Assembly (NCBI GenBank): GCA_021734025.1
Contig: JAIPJS010000025.1
Span: 1-50,338 of the forward strand
Origin: Candidatus Neomarinimicrobiota bacterium
GTDB lineage: Bacteria; Fidelibacterota; JAANXI01
Length of the DNA: 50,338 nt
Direction: 5' to 3'
Shown: positions 25,714 to 33,641 of the stretch, in pieces
Layout of the letters: each line of letters starts with the position of its first letter
How positions within the stretch are numbered: position 1 is the first letter of the stretch
The notes under the pieces: model-generated
What the model saw: only the letters and a program-made list of their open reading frames with translations
What the model was told of the DNA's origin: nothing
Databases searched by the model: none
Translations under genes and position numbers: made by a program

Positions 25714-26842
25714 GCTCTTCCTCTATATTCATTTCGGACTGGGATTCCTCTTCCGTCAGTGACCGCAGCGATCCACCGCCGGCGCGCCTGAGCCATTTGT
25801 CAATCTGGGTTAAATCATTCGCATGTTCGCGTACGGTCTGCAGACTGAGCAAATCATTTTCGTAATGGTTATACAGCGCCTGATCAAACGTCTGCATCCC
25901 TTCATTGGTTGAAGTCTGCATTGTGGAATGGAGCTGGTTGGTCTTCATCTCCCGAATAAGATTTCGTACAGCCGAATTGGCCAACATAACTTCCATGACG
26001 GCCACCCGCCCTTTTCCATCTTTGGTAGGCAGGAGTTGTTGTGCGACCACTCCCTCCAGCGTACTGGCGAGCATCGAGCGGATCTGATTATGCCGGCCGG
26101 CCGGAAAGACATCCACAATTCGATCCACCACGCCAGCCGCACTTCTGGTGTGGAGGGTTCCGATGACGAGGTTCCCGGTTTCGGCAGCGGTTAATGCCAG
26201 AGATATGGTTTCCAGATCGCGCATTTCCCCTACCAGGATGACGTCCGGATCCTCACGGAGTCCGGCGCGCAGGGCCGAGGCAAAATCGTGCGTATGCGCT
26301 CCGACCTCCCGTTGGGTAACCAGGCAGTTCTTGCTGGCGTGTACATACTCAATCGGATCTTCAATGGTTAAAATATGCGCTCGTTTATTCTGGTTGATCC
26401 GGTTCACCATCGCCGCCTGCGTGGTACTTTTTCCGGAACCGGACGGGCCGGTCACCAGAATAAAGCCGTGCTGACGTTGTGTCAGCGAATACACCGCTTT
26501 GGGGGCGTTGATCTCTTCCAGGGTCATACTCTCCGGCGGGATGATCCGGAAGGCGGCACCCTCGCCGCGATTATGGTTATATATGTTGGTGCGAAACCGC
26601 CCGACGTCGGCTATCTTCCAGGCAAAGTCCAGCTGGAAATCCTGCTCATACTGGGTAATCTGGCGCTCCGTTAAAATACTGTAGATGGCGTCATGCACTT
26701 CCTCTTCCGTCAGCGGGTCGTGTTTAATCCAGCGGATCTGCCCGTTGACCCGGATAATTGGCGGTTCACCGGCGGTGATATGCAGATCCGAGCATCCCTG
26801 GGATGTTGCATATTTCAGGACCCGGAACAGGTTAAATGCCAT
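25697..26842 (-). CDS. pilT: PilT-family ATPase (third copy)
   Basis: A 381-aa retraction-class ATPase with GPSGSGKST Walker A, IEDPIEY Asp box, LVGEMRD Walker B and ETGNLVIGTLHT His box. The retraction motif AVRNLIREMKTNQLHS is close to the PilT AIRNLIRE block. The C-terminal ~45 residues are a glutamate-rich tail (SLTEEESQSEMNIEEEHEINY) not seen in canonical PilT. It is the only PilT inside the main pilus operon, between pilQ (1 nt away) and the LysM lipoprotein (overlap). Confidence 0.93.
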   Translation of the reverse strand: MAFNLFRVLKYATSQGCSDLHITAGEPPIIRVNGQIRWIKHDPLTEEEVHDAIYSILTERQITQYEQDFQLDFAWKIADVGRFRTNIYNHNRGEGAAFRIIPPESMTLEEINAPKAVYSLTQRQHGFILVTGPSGSGKSTTQAAMVNRINQNKRAHILTIEDPIEYVHASKNCLVTQREVGAHTHDFASALRAGLREDPDVILVGEMRDLETISLALTAAETGNLVIGTLHTRSAAGVVDRIVDVFPAGRHNQIRSMLASTLEGVVAQQLLPTKDGKGRVAVMEVMLANSAVRNLIREMKTNQLHSTMQTSTNEGMQTFDQALYNHYENDLLSLQTVREHANDLTQIDKWLRRAGGGSLRSLTEEESQSEMNIEEEHEINY

Positions 26843-26843
26843 G

Positions 26844-28286
26844 TTATTGCCCCCTCCCGCTTTCGGTGCTGGCCTGTGCCTGTGTGACCGGCCCGACGAT
26901 GTTCGGCGTAATGAAAATGATCAGATCGGTCTTTTCAGTCTGCTTTGACTTGTACTGGAACAGCCGTCCGACCAGCGGGATATCTCCGAGGATAGGTACC
27001 TTCTTATATGTCTCAAATTTGTCTTCTTTTATCAGGCCGCCGATAGCGATGGTTTCTCCATCCTTGATCATCACCTGGGTTTGCGCAGAGCGACTGGCGA
27101 CGATCGGCCGATCCTGATCCGGACCGGAATAGCCCGTAATGGCCTCCACCAGCGGCTCGACGGACATGGTGATATATCGGTTCGGATTTACCCGGGGAAG
27201 CACCCGGAGACTAATATTAATGTCGATGTCTTCAAAGGTATTTTGCACAAAGCCAAATCCGCTGACGCCTCCCCCCTGCGCTCCCTGCTGCTGGGGAACT
27301 AACACGGGCACCGTCGTCCCGACCTCAATAGTCGCCGCCTGGTTATCCAGGGTTGTAATCCGGGGATCGGAGAGTAAGCGGGAATTGCCCTTGGTAAATA
27401 ACATTTCCAGGACCGCCTGGAATTCCTGCAGGTTCAGGGTAGCGACATCCAGACTCTGGTATTCACCGAAGACCGGGAATCCGGCAGATCCGGTTCCGAT
27501 GCCTCCAGTGGTTCCGGTCCCTCCGACCGTGGTTCCGGTTCCGCCAGTGGTGGTCCCTGTCCGGGACTGTGGCGGCCCACCCTGCAGTCGGGCTTTGACT
27601 GTCCAGTTGATTCCCCGGGTATCTTCATGATCCAGGCGCGTCTCGATAAATTTGACCGCTATCATTACCTGGGGGACGGGGACGTCAATCTGGTCAATCA
27701 CATCCTCGATCTGGGGGAAATTGTCCGGAACATCGGTGATCACCATATACTTGCTGCCACCTGTCGATGTCCTGGTGGTTGTCTGGTTGCTTCCCCCCGG
27801 TTTACTCCTGCGGAAGATTTCCATCTCGCCGTGCTCAGAGGTAACCACGTTGGACAGTGCACTGATCGCATCCGGGGCCTCAATGTAATCAAACTCATAA
27901 ACCCGGGTTTCTACCTCGCCCAGCATTCGCTGGCCACGCTCTTTCACTATGATAATGTTATCCTTGATAACATAATTGTATCCGTTGGAAACAAGGATCG
28001 CCTCCAGTGCACCTTTGAGGGTAACTTCCTGGAAGTTAACGGTCACCGTCCCGGACAGTTGATCGTTGGTAATAATATTTAGCTGATTCTGTTTGGCGAT
28101 GAGACGCAGCACATGCTTGAGATCCGCATCAACAAATTCCAGGGACATGAGTTGATCGCCCCGCTGCTCCAAACTATTACCCGGCTGAGCCAGGGCAGTG
28201 GCCGTTAGACACCCTATAATGCCCAGAATTATTAATTGACGCACGGAACGAAGCATAGAATCAAACATCTGTCGATTCCTTATCAT
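26844..28286 (-). CDS. pilQ: Type IV pilus secretin PilQ
   Basis: Outer-membrane channel of the pilus, 480 aa, short for the family because AMIN domains are absent. Signal peptide to about residue 34 (cleavage near ALA|QPG). An STN/secretin N0 domain (about 47-120) precedes an N1-type domain with VFDYIEAPDAISALSNVV-like features. The secretin core (about 280-465) has VPVLVPQQ, GSTV-like EVGTTVPV, and the C-terminal DLIIFITPNIV signature. An insert near 240-270 is a Gly-Thr repeat (GTTTGGTGTTVGGTGTTGG). The start could be the Met at residue 8 or 11. The ATG overlaps the pilP-like stop by 1 nt. Confidence 0.94.
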   Translation of the reverse strand: MIRNRQMFDSMLRSVRQLIILGIIGCLTATALAQPGNSLEQRGDQLMSLEFVDADLKHVLRLIAKQNQLNIITNDQLSGTVTVNFQEVTLKGALEAILVSNGYNYVIKDNIIIVKERGQRMLGEVETRVYEFDYIEAPDAISALSNVVTSEHGEMEIFRRSKPGGSNQTTTRTSTGGSKYMVITDVPDNFPQIEDVIDQIDVPVPQVMIAVKFIETRLDHEDTRGINWTVKARLQGGPPQSRTGTTTGGTGTTVGGTGTTGGIGTGSAGFPVFGEYQSLDVATLNLQEFQAVLEMLFTKGNSRLLSDPRITTLDNQAATIEVGTTVPVLVPQQQGAQGGGVSGFGFVQNTFEDIDINISLRVLPRVNPNRYITMSVEPLVEAITGYSGPDQDRPIVASRSAQTQVMIKDGETIAIGGLIKEDKFETYKKVPILGDIPLVGRLFQYKSKQTEKTDLIIFITPNIVGPVTQAQASTESGRGQ

Positions 28287-28834
28287 TAGTTTAAATTGTT
28301 ATTCTGCGGGGATGATAATGGTACAATGATATTATTTCCCCGGTAATCCATAACCACAGAATTGGTCCGAATTTCCACCAATTCCGCGCCATCGACCATG
28401 TCGCCAACCGCTAACACTTCATTGTTAATTAGCACGTAATCGTCTCCGCCACGTTTACTGATTGCCGTCAGATGAAACCGTGAAGAAAGCACCTGTGACA
28501 CCGGTTGCTGCGATTGTGAATTTCCCTGGGACTGCGGGAGGGCGCGTGAAGGATGACGAAACGGATCGTCCTCCCAATTGTCGTGGGAAAAATTTTTGAA
28601 CCAGTTATTTGACAGGGATGCCAGATTTGCCGGGGTCGGTGTCCCGCCTGCCGTGCCGGCAGTATTACCGGATGATCCCTGCCCGGCATTTCTCTGAGAC
28701 TGTACCACGGCTCTGGTGCCAGACTGGATTGGTTGATCCTGGTTTCCGCCAAACCAGATATCATACATCAAATACCCCAGCATGATAATCAGGATTCCCA
28801 TTAATACTTTTTGAGACGTGGTAAAATTTCCCAT
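28286..28834 (-). CDS. PilP/GspC-like inner-membrane protein
   Basis: A 182-aa bitopic protein: short cytoplasmic start, one TM (about 10-26), a long Gly/Ser/Gln-rich linker (about 33-110), then a compact beta domain (FHLTAISKRGGDDYVLINNEVLAVGDMVDGAELVEIRTNSVVM). The end matches the HR/PilP fold, which links the PilNO inner-membrane complex to the secretin N0 domain. Order M-N-O-P-Q is conserved here, which supports PilP. It lacks the PilP lipobox and uses a TM anchor, as in GspC. Confidence 0.82.
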   Translation of the reverse strand: MGNFTTSQKVLMGILIIMLGYLMYDIWFGGNQDQPIQSGTRAVVQSQRNAGQGSSGNTAGTAGGTPTPANLASLSNNWFKNFSHDNWEDDPFRHPSRALPQSQGNSQSQQPVSQVLSSRFHLTAISKRGGDDYVLINNEVLAVGDMVDGAELVEIRTNSVVMDYRGNNIIVPLSSPQNNNLN

Positions 28835-28849
28835 AGTCCTTTTATCGAC

Positions 28850-29413
28850 CTATTTTAAAACGAGTAAAATTCTATTCGAAATTTTCAGGTCCGGATAGAG
28901 TGCCGAACTATAATTCAGTTTTGCCTGCTCGATGCTCAGAGTGAACGGTAAGTTGTTTACGCGCTCCAGAAACTGCCCGTATTCCAGATATTCCGCCCGG
29001 GCATCCAGGTTCATTGTCACTTTAACATACTCCGAATTTCGGTCCCTGGTGGAGAACAATTTGTTTGCCTCCAAATTGATGGAGGTAAAATTCACGCCAA
29101 CCTCTTCCCCCACGGAGACGATTTTACTCACCAATTCGGAAATCTCTTCCTGCTTACGGATGCTACTGGTGAGTGTCTGCTTCATCTCCCGTAACGACGC
29201 GATCTCCCGTTTTACCGACCCAACATCGCCGATGACAGATTGTGCCTGAGAAATCTGGTTCTGCATTTCGGATATTTCCGTATCAAGTGTTGCCAACTGC
29301 GATACGCGACTCTGATGAGAAGTGAAAAACCAGACACCAGTGCCCAGCAGCACGAGAGCTAAAATAATCGCGTACTTCCTGGTCAGGTAAATTTTGCTTA
29401 AAAATTCGTTCAT
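28850..29413 (-). CDS. pilO: Type IV pilus alignment protein PilO
   Basis: A 187-aa bitopic protein with short cytoplasmic tail, TM (about 14-32), coiled coil (about 35-95) and a ferredoxin-like periplasmic fold (about 105-187). The coiled-coil pattern (TLDTEISEMQNQISQAQ) and GVNFTSINLEA / EYLEYGQFLERVNNLPF are typical of PilO, which pairs with PilN. Overlaps the PilN end by 4 nt. Confidence 0.9.
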   Translation of the reverse strand: MNEFLSKIYLTRKYAIILALVLLGTGVWFFTSHQSRVSQLATLDTEISEMQNQISQAQSVIGDVGSVKREIASLREMKQTLTSSIRKQEEISELVSKIVSVGEEVGVNFTSINLEANKLFSTRDRNSEYVKVTMNLDARAEYLEYGQFLERVNNLPFTLSIEQAKLNYSSALYPDLKISNRILLVLK

Positions 29414-29766
29414 CGTGTTTGAAATGTCAGGTTAAAGAACATTCCGGGTTGCTCCACATCTGTAAATTTTTTCGTTTTTTCGATTTGAATATTTTGGAAA
29501 TAGCCTGTGCCTTCCAGCTGCTGAACAAATTTAATAAGTTCCACATCGGTGGTCGTTACCTTGGCGTAAATATCCCCGGAGATGTCAAATTTGAGGGTTC
29601 GCGCATTATCAGCTAATGAGATTCCGAGGGATTCCAGGGAAACGCTCGGCGGCACAATGTTGCTGAGTGCTTTGAGTGGCCGTGCATCAATAGAGGCAAA
29701 CTGGATCTGCTCCTGAAGCTGGGTAAGAGACTGCATCATCTGCTCCTTGCGATCCAGCGCTTCCAT
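29410..29766 (-). CDS. pilN: PilN C-terminal part, separated from PilM-PilN by an in-frame TGA
   Basis: From the first ATG after the stop the frame encodes 118 aa: a coiled-coil start and the ferredoxin-like fold of PilN (PPSVSLESLGIS, then LEGTGYFQNIQIEKTKKF). It lacks the membrane segment, which lies on the other side of the TGA at 29806-29808 in the same frame. The 13 codons between TGA and ATG are open. Without the TM anchor the product could not work as PilN, so it is more likely part of one protein (by read-through, or because the TGA is an error) or it is an inactivated gene. Confidence 0.75.
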   Translation of the reverse strand: MEALDRKEQMMQSLTQLQEQIQFASIDARPLKALSNIVPPSVSLESLGISLADNARTLKFDISGDIYAKVTTTDVELIKFVQQLEGTGYFQNIQIEKTKKFTDVEQPGMFFNLTFQTR

Positions 29767-29805
29767 GAATCCCTTCCGCTCCGGATCGATTTGGGCATAT
29801 TCCTG

Positions 29806-29808
29806 TCA
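29806..29808 (-). other. In-frame TGA splitting the PilM-PilN fusion
   Basis: The frame from 32337 runs through REQLDQV, then TGA, then QEYAQIDPERKGF and on to MEALDRKE without any shift. The base after TGA is C, the context known to be leakiest for UGA in bacteria. One substitution (for example TGG, CGA or GGA) would restore a 974-aa protein. Confidence 0.9.
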
Positions 29809-32337
29809 GACCTGGTCCAGCTGCTCCCGACTCTGTTCCAGCCGGATGCCGGTCACCGTGGACATAATGATCATACTCAGAATCAGGATAAATGTCGCAG
29901 CGAGGGTACCCACCTTGACCAAAGCAAACTTCGGGAGATCCTTTAATCGTTTGGGCAGCATATTGAGTAAATTACTCCGGTCCGTTGCCAGCCCAAGCGG
30001 CACAGCGAATGCTGGCGCCACATCGGCGAATTGCTGCGTGTCTTCCAGATGTTCGTCGAACTCGACCTGACTCAGCGGATCCATAATTTCCAGGTCGATG
30101 TCTAACCCGCCCGTGTTCTTTAATTCTTCCTGGAGATAATATTCCAGGTTTTTAATCCGGGCCGCTTCACCTGAAACAAAGATTCTGGATATTTTCCCGT
30201 CTGAAATTTCTTTCTGATAGTAGGAATGCGAACGCTGGATCTCCTTGGCGAGGCGCTCCACAGGCAGCCGAAATCTCGAGGAAATCTGTGCATAGGAGAT
30301 CCCTTCGTCTGTTTTCCCTTCGGCATCCGGCAGAGGTAACCCGTATTCGTCCTTCAGCCGATTAGCCAGATCCATACCGATGTTTATTCTGGTGTTCCCC
30401 GTGCTGATGTTCCCGGTGAGCGCCTCGGTGAAGTCGCTGTCGGAGACGCTGATCATGCGCACAAACCGGAGTTTCCCTTTGGTGATCACGCATATGAACG
30501 AGGAATTAGCCCCCAGTTCAACCAGCATCACCGTCTCCGTTCCCGTATCCGGTACAAAGTTTTTGAATGCATTCCAGGCAGCAATGGGGTGCAGGGAGAT
30601 CTTATTGGGGATCAGATCGAAACTCTCCCAGAATTTTATCTGAGATTCAATGTCCTTTTCCAGCGCGGCCACGACCAGTACGTCATTTTTTTTAACGCCA
30701 GACTCCTCGATTTCGCCCACAACCTTATAGTCGATAACGGCGTCATTGACATCCATGGGAAGGGACTTCTTGCTGGACCACTGGACGGCTGTATCCAGAT
30801 CGCTCTTGGAAACCTGCGGCAGACTGATATTTCTGATGCTGATTTCGCTGCTGACCACCGTCGTATGCACATAACTTTGGAAGGTCTCTTTGCCATCCAA
30901 TAATCCGTGCAGGATTTCCTCCACATGGGCTTTTCTGGACCGGGGATCCTCGATCATCTCCACCGGAAATACCTCATAATGGTAATCCTCAATGGTGGCC
31001 TTTTTTCCTTTGCGGAGTTTGACGTATTTCAGGGAATACTCACTGATATCAATACCAATGCACGTCTTCTGGATCGGAAAAATCGCGGCAATTTCTCTAA
31101 GGTCCGGCAGATCCAGCCAGGATTTGACCCGCTGCGGAATTCCTGACGACAGAGCCAACCGGATTGTCTTCTCCCAGAACGACTCGTCCGCCGCCGGGGT
31201 GGACTCCCGTTGAGCGGTAGTGCCCGTATCAGACTCCGTCTCTCCAATATGGAATACCGGCGGTTCTGACTCCCGGTGTTCCGCCCCGTTAGAACCTGAG
31301 GCAGGAATATCCCAATCGTCCTCCTCCTCTTCGGCAACCCCTTCCATCTCAAATTCAAATCCGGCTTCGTCAGCGCCCGGATCTTCCGCATCTAAATCAT
31401 CTTCAACAACGTCCCGGACCTCATCCTCAACTTCCAATTCGCCAGAGCTGCCCATATCATCGGCTGTTTCCTCCTCAGCCTCTTTCTCCAGGTCAAGGGA
31501 CTCGTCAAACTGGATTTCGTCCATCTCAATACCAGTCTGAGAAACGACTCTGGCGCTGGCATCCTCATCCCTGGCTTCAGCACTCTCCTCTTCCCCTGCA
31601 TCAACATCTGGTTGAGTGTCGTCTGTTCGCTCTTCCGATTCTTTCGATACAATTTCCGGGGAGACATCCTTCCCACCGGTCTCCTCCCTGTCTTCAGTAG
31701 GCGTTACAAATTCTTCGAAATCAAAATCCAGGGAATCGTCGGATTTGTCATCTACACTTTCCTTCAGCGCGTCCTCGTCCAATTCGAGGTCAAAATAGGA
31801 GGAAGTCTCGTTTTCCGCTTCATCGTGATCCGGGCTCCCCTCGGCTTCTTCCTCCTCCCCGGCATGTGATTCGATTTCAACTTCAAACTCTTCCGGGTGC
31901 GGTGAGCCCTCCTCCAGCGATTCCTGCTCCTCAGATGACTCCTGCGAGGGCTCTGTTTCCTCTGACTCGCCGACCTCAATTCCCTGTCCTTCAGGCTCTT
32001 CCTTTTTATCTTCAGGCTTCACCCGGACCTTATCCACCTCGGACGGCTCTTCAAAGATATAGCTCAATAAATCTTCGGAGATGTCATCTTCGTCCGGTAG
32101 ATCCCCGGTCAGTGCCTCAAATTCATCCTCGTCAGATTCCTCGATTTCCTCAACGGCAACGTCAAAATCCTGATCAGCCTTTGCTTGTTCAGCCGTCTCG
32201 GTATCTGAAGTCTTCGGCTGAATCCCCCGCGCTTTGGTTATTTCAAGGCTCTCCTGATCTTTGATAGAATCTTTTTCTTCCGTTTCACGGAGCAGGTTGA
32301 GCAATCGATTTGTCGCTATTTCTTTCTTATCAGCCAT
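29806..32337 (-). CDS. pilM: PilM with 420-residue acidic extension, fused to the PilN N-terminus
   Basis: An 843-aa protein with three parts. Residues 1 to about 420 are low-complexity and strongly acidic (Glu/Asp/Ser-rich), probably disordered. Residues about 424-780 are PilM, the actin-like ATPase of the pilus alignment complex: CIGIDISEYSLKYVKL phosphate-1, VELGANSSFICVI phosphate-2, and IFVSGEAARIKNLEYYL adenosine motifs. Residues about 787-843 begin PilN: the conserved NLLNMLP segment that binds PilM, a TM (about 805-828) and the start of the coiled coil, ended by TGA. In most bacteria PilM and PilN are separate proteins bound through this same segment. The fused layout fixes the complex in cis. 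The acidic extension is unusual for PilM. Confidence 0.88.
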   Translation of the reverse strand: MADKKEIATNRLLNLLRETEEKDSIKDQESLEITKARGIQPKTSDTETAEQAKADQDFDVAVEEIEESDEDEFEALTGDLPDEDDISEDLLSYIFEEPSEVDKVRVKPEDKKEEPEGQGIEVGESEETEPSQESSEEQESLEEGSPHPEEFEVEIESHAGEEEEAEGSPDHDEAENETSSYFDLELDEDALKESVDDKSDDSLDFDFEEFVTPTEDREETGGKDVSPEIVSKESEERTDDTQPDVDAGEEESAEARDEDASARVVSQTGIEMDEIQFDESLDLEKEAEEETADDMGSSGELEVEDEVRDVVEDDLDAEDPGADEAGFEFEMEGVAEEEEDDWDIPASGSNGAEHRESEPPVFHIGETESDTGTTAQRESTPAADESFWEKTIRLALSSGIPQRVKSWLDLPDLREIAAIFPIQKTCIGIDISEYSLKYVKLRKGKKATIEDYHYEVFPVEMIEDPRSRKAHVEEILHGLLDGKETFQSYVHTTVVSSEISIRNISLPQVSKSDLDTAVQWSSKKSLPMDVNDAVIDYKVVGEIEESGVKKNDVLVVAALEKDIESQIKFWESFDLIPNKISLHPIAAWNAFKNFVPDTGTETVMLVELGANSSFICVITKGKLRFVRMISVSDSDFTEALTGNISTGNTRINIGMDLANRLKDEYGLPLPDAEGKTDEGISYAQISSRFRLPVERLAKEIQRSHSYYQKEISDGKISRIFVSGEAARIKNLEYYLQEELKNTGGLDIDLEIMDPLSQVEFDEHLEDTQQFADVAPAFAVPLGLATDRSNLLNMLPKRLKDLPKFALVKVGTLAATFILILSMIIMSTVTGIRLEQSREQLDQV

Positions 32338-32349
32338 AGGATGCCTATA

Positions 32350-33180
32350 TCAGGGACTCCATTTCTCCTTTTCCAGGATGATGTCTTCTATCAGTTCGCT
32401 GTCACAGATTTCCTTTTCCTCCCGAATCATCGTTATGAGTGCCTCGTGACAAATGGAGATAATCCGGCGCGGGTACCCCCTGGTATACAGATAAATCCGA
32501 TGAAGTGCATTATCGTCGAACAGTCGTTTGTCATCATCCAGGCCGGCCTTTTTCAGACGAAACCGGATGAGTGCCTTGGTGTCCTCTTCATTCAAGGCGT
32601 TAATGAAATATCCCATCGCGATCCGGTCGTAAAAATTCTGCTGCTTTTTGAGCCGTTCGAGAAATTCGTTTTGTGCAAAGATGACGAGCTGGAGCAGTTT
32701 TTCCTTATTCGTTTCATAATTCAGCAATACCCGGAGTGCCTCGATATACGTTGGAGTCAAATTCTGACCTTCATCAATAATCAGCACGGGAGATTTTTTT
32801 TCGACCACCCCCTTTTCAAACAGAAAATTCTGGATCACATTCTTGCTTTCCAGGGTTGAGCGTGGTGACTCCGGAATTTCAAACAGGTCGATCAGGGATT
32901 GCAGAAATTGGTATTCGGAATTGAACGAAGGATCCTGGATCATACGATAAATGAATTTATTATTATCGGTATCCTCCAGGGTACGGAGAAACGTCCGGCA
33001 CAAAGTAGTTTTTCCCGTGCCGACATTTCCAATGATAACAGAGAGTCCCCGCTGGAGCCGCAGCGTGATCTCAAGACGATAGAGACACTCCTTGTGCTCC
33101 TGCGATCGGTAAAAAAATTCGGGATCAGGAGTAGTGGAAAACGGTTCCCGCTCTAACCCGAGTAGGTTAAAGTACTCCAT
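32350..33180 (-). CDS. ExeA/GspA-like AAA+ ATPase
   Basis: A 276-aa AAA+ ATPase: N-terminal YFNLLGLEREPFSTTPDPEFFY is the ExeA-family opening, then Walker A GNVGTGKTT (51-59), Walker B VLIIDEGQNL (132-141) and a sensor region (YTRGYPRRI). In Aeromonas ExeA works with ExeB and peptidoglycan in secretin assembly. Here no ExeB-like partner or C-terminal peptidoglycan-binding domain is present. It overlaps merR by 14 nt and precedes pilM by 12 nt. A role in secretin assembly or pilus regulation is inferred from context. Confidence 0.88.
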   Translation of the reverse strand: MEYFNLLGLEREPFSTTPDPEFFYRSQEHKECLYRLEITLRLQRGLSVIIGNVGTGKTTLCRTFLRTLEDTDNNKFIYRMIQDPSFNSEYQFLQSLIDLFEIPESPRSTLESKNVIQNFLFEKGVVEKKSPVLIIDEGQNLTPTYIEALRVLLNYETNKEKLLQLVIFAQNEFLERLKKQQNFYDRIAMGYFINALNEEDTKALIRFRLKKAGLDDDKRLFDDNALHRIYLYTRGYPRRIISICHEALITMIREEKEICDSELIEDIILEKEKWSP

Positions 33181-33400
33181 TTTGTCGCTGCCTCATGATG
33201 TCTTTAATTGGCACGTTGTCCGAGCGCAATTCAACGATCTGTTCCAGTTCCTCGAGCACTTCATCGTCGAACAGCCGGTACCCGCTACGTTCGCTCCGGG
33301 CGGTCTCCTTTATCAACCCGATGCGCAGATAATAATTGAGCGTATCAATTGATAAACCCGTTTTCTTTGCCAAGTCACCAATCAGGTAAATATTTTCCAT
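33167..33400 (-). CDS. MerR-family small HTH regulator
   Basis: A 77-aa protein with a MerR winged helix: YLIGDLAKKTGLSIDTLNYYLRIGLI then SGYRLFDDEVLEELEQIVELR. It is half the usual MerR length and lacks an effector-binding domain, so it may act as a short dimeric HTH like those of the BldC/SoxR-core type. First gene of the main pilus operon. A 10-bp inverted repeat at 33433-33468, between it and a strong promoter, is a candidate operator for autoregulation. Confidence 0.88.
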   Translation of the reverse strand: MENIYLIGDLAKKTGLSIDTLNYYLRIGLIKETARSERSGYRLFDDEVLEELEQIVELRSDNVPIKDIMRQRQNGVL

Positions 33401-33432
33401 AATTCTTTACTCCAAATCGGCCTATTTTTTTA

Positions 33433-33468
33433 CTCAATGGTTCTACATCTCGCTACATAACCATTGAG
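33433..33468 (-). promoter_or_regulatory. Inverted repeat in the merR-pil operon leader
   Basis: Perfect 10-bp arms CTCAATGGTT (33433-33442) and AACCATTGAG (33459-33468) with a 16-nt loop. It lies in the ~150-nt leader downstream of the promoter at 33555-33583. It could be an operator for the MerR protein, or an RNA hairpin. Confidence 0.6.
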
Positions 33469-33554
33469 CTGATTTTAGCATCAAAAAAAACTACCTCGTC
33501 TTCCTGCTGTTCTGTCGCCGGAAAAACCGAGATAGCTTTTAAAAGAGCACCACA

Positions 33555-33583
33555 AGTATATTGCCATCGGCAAGTATTGTCAA
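33555..33583 (-). promoter_or_regulatory. Strong sigma70-type promoter of the merR-pil operon
   Basis: Minus strand TTGACA (33578-33583), 17-nt spacer, TATACT (33555-33560): a perfect -35, five of six bases in the -10 and ideal spacing. The start is expected near 33548, giving a ~150-nt untranslated leader before merR. No gene lies between 33401 and 33641. Confidence 0.8.
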
Positions 33584-33641
33584 ATCTTTTTTACATTCGC
33601 ATAGCAATTTTTGCTACAAAATGTCCCGTATCTGCGCAAAT

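Noticed and set aside
29806-29808. Selenocysteine or recoded UGA in PilN
   Set aside because: TGA ends other genes (pilC, pilR-like, a pilin) as a normal stop. PilN is not a known selenoprotein and I see no clear hairpin just after the codon.
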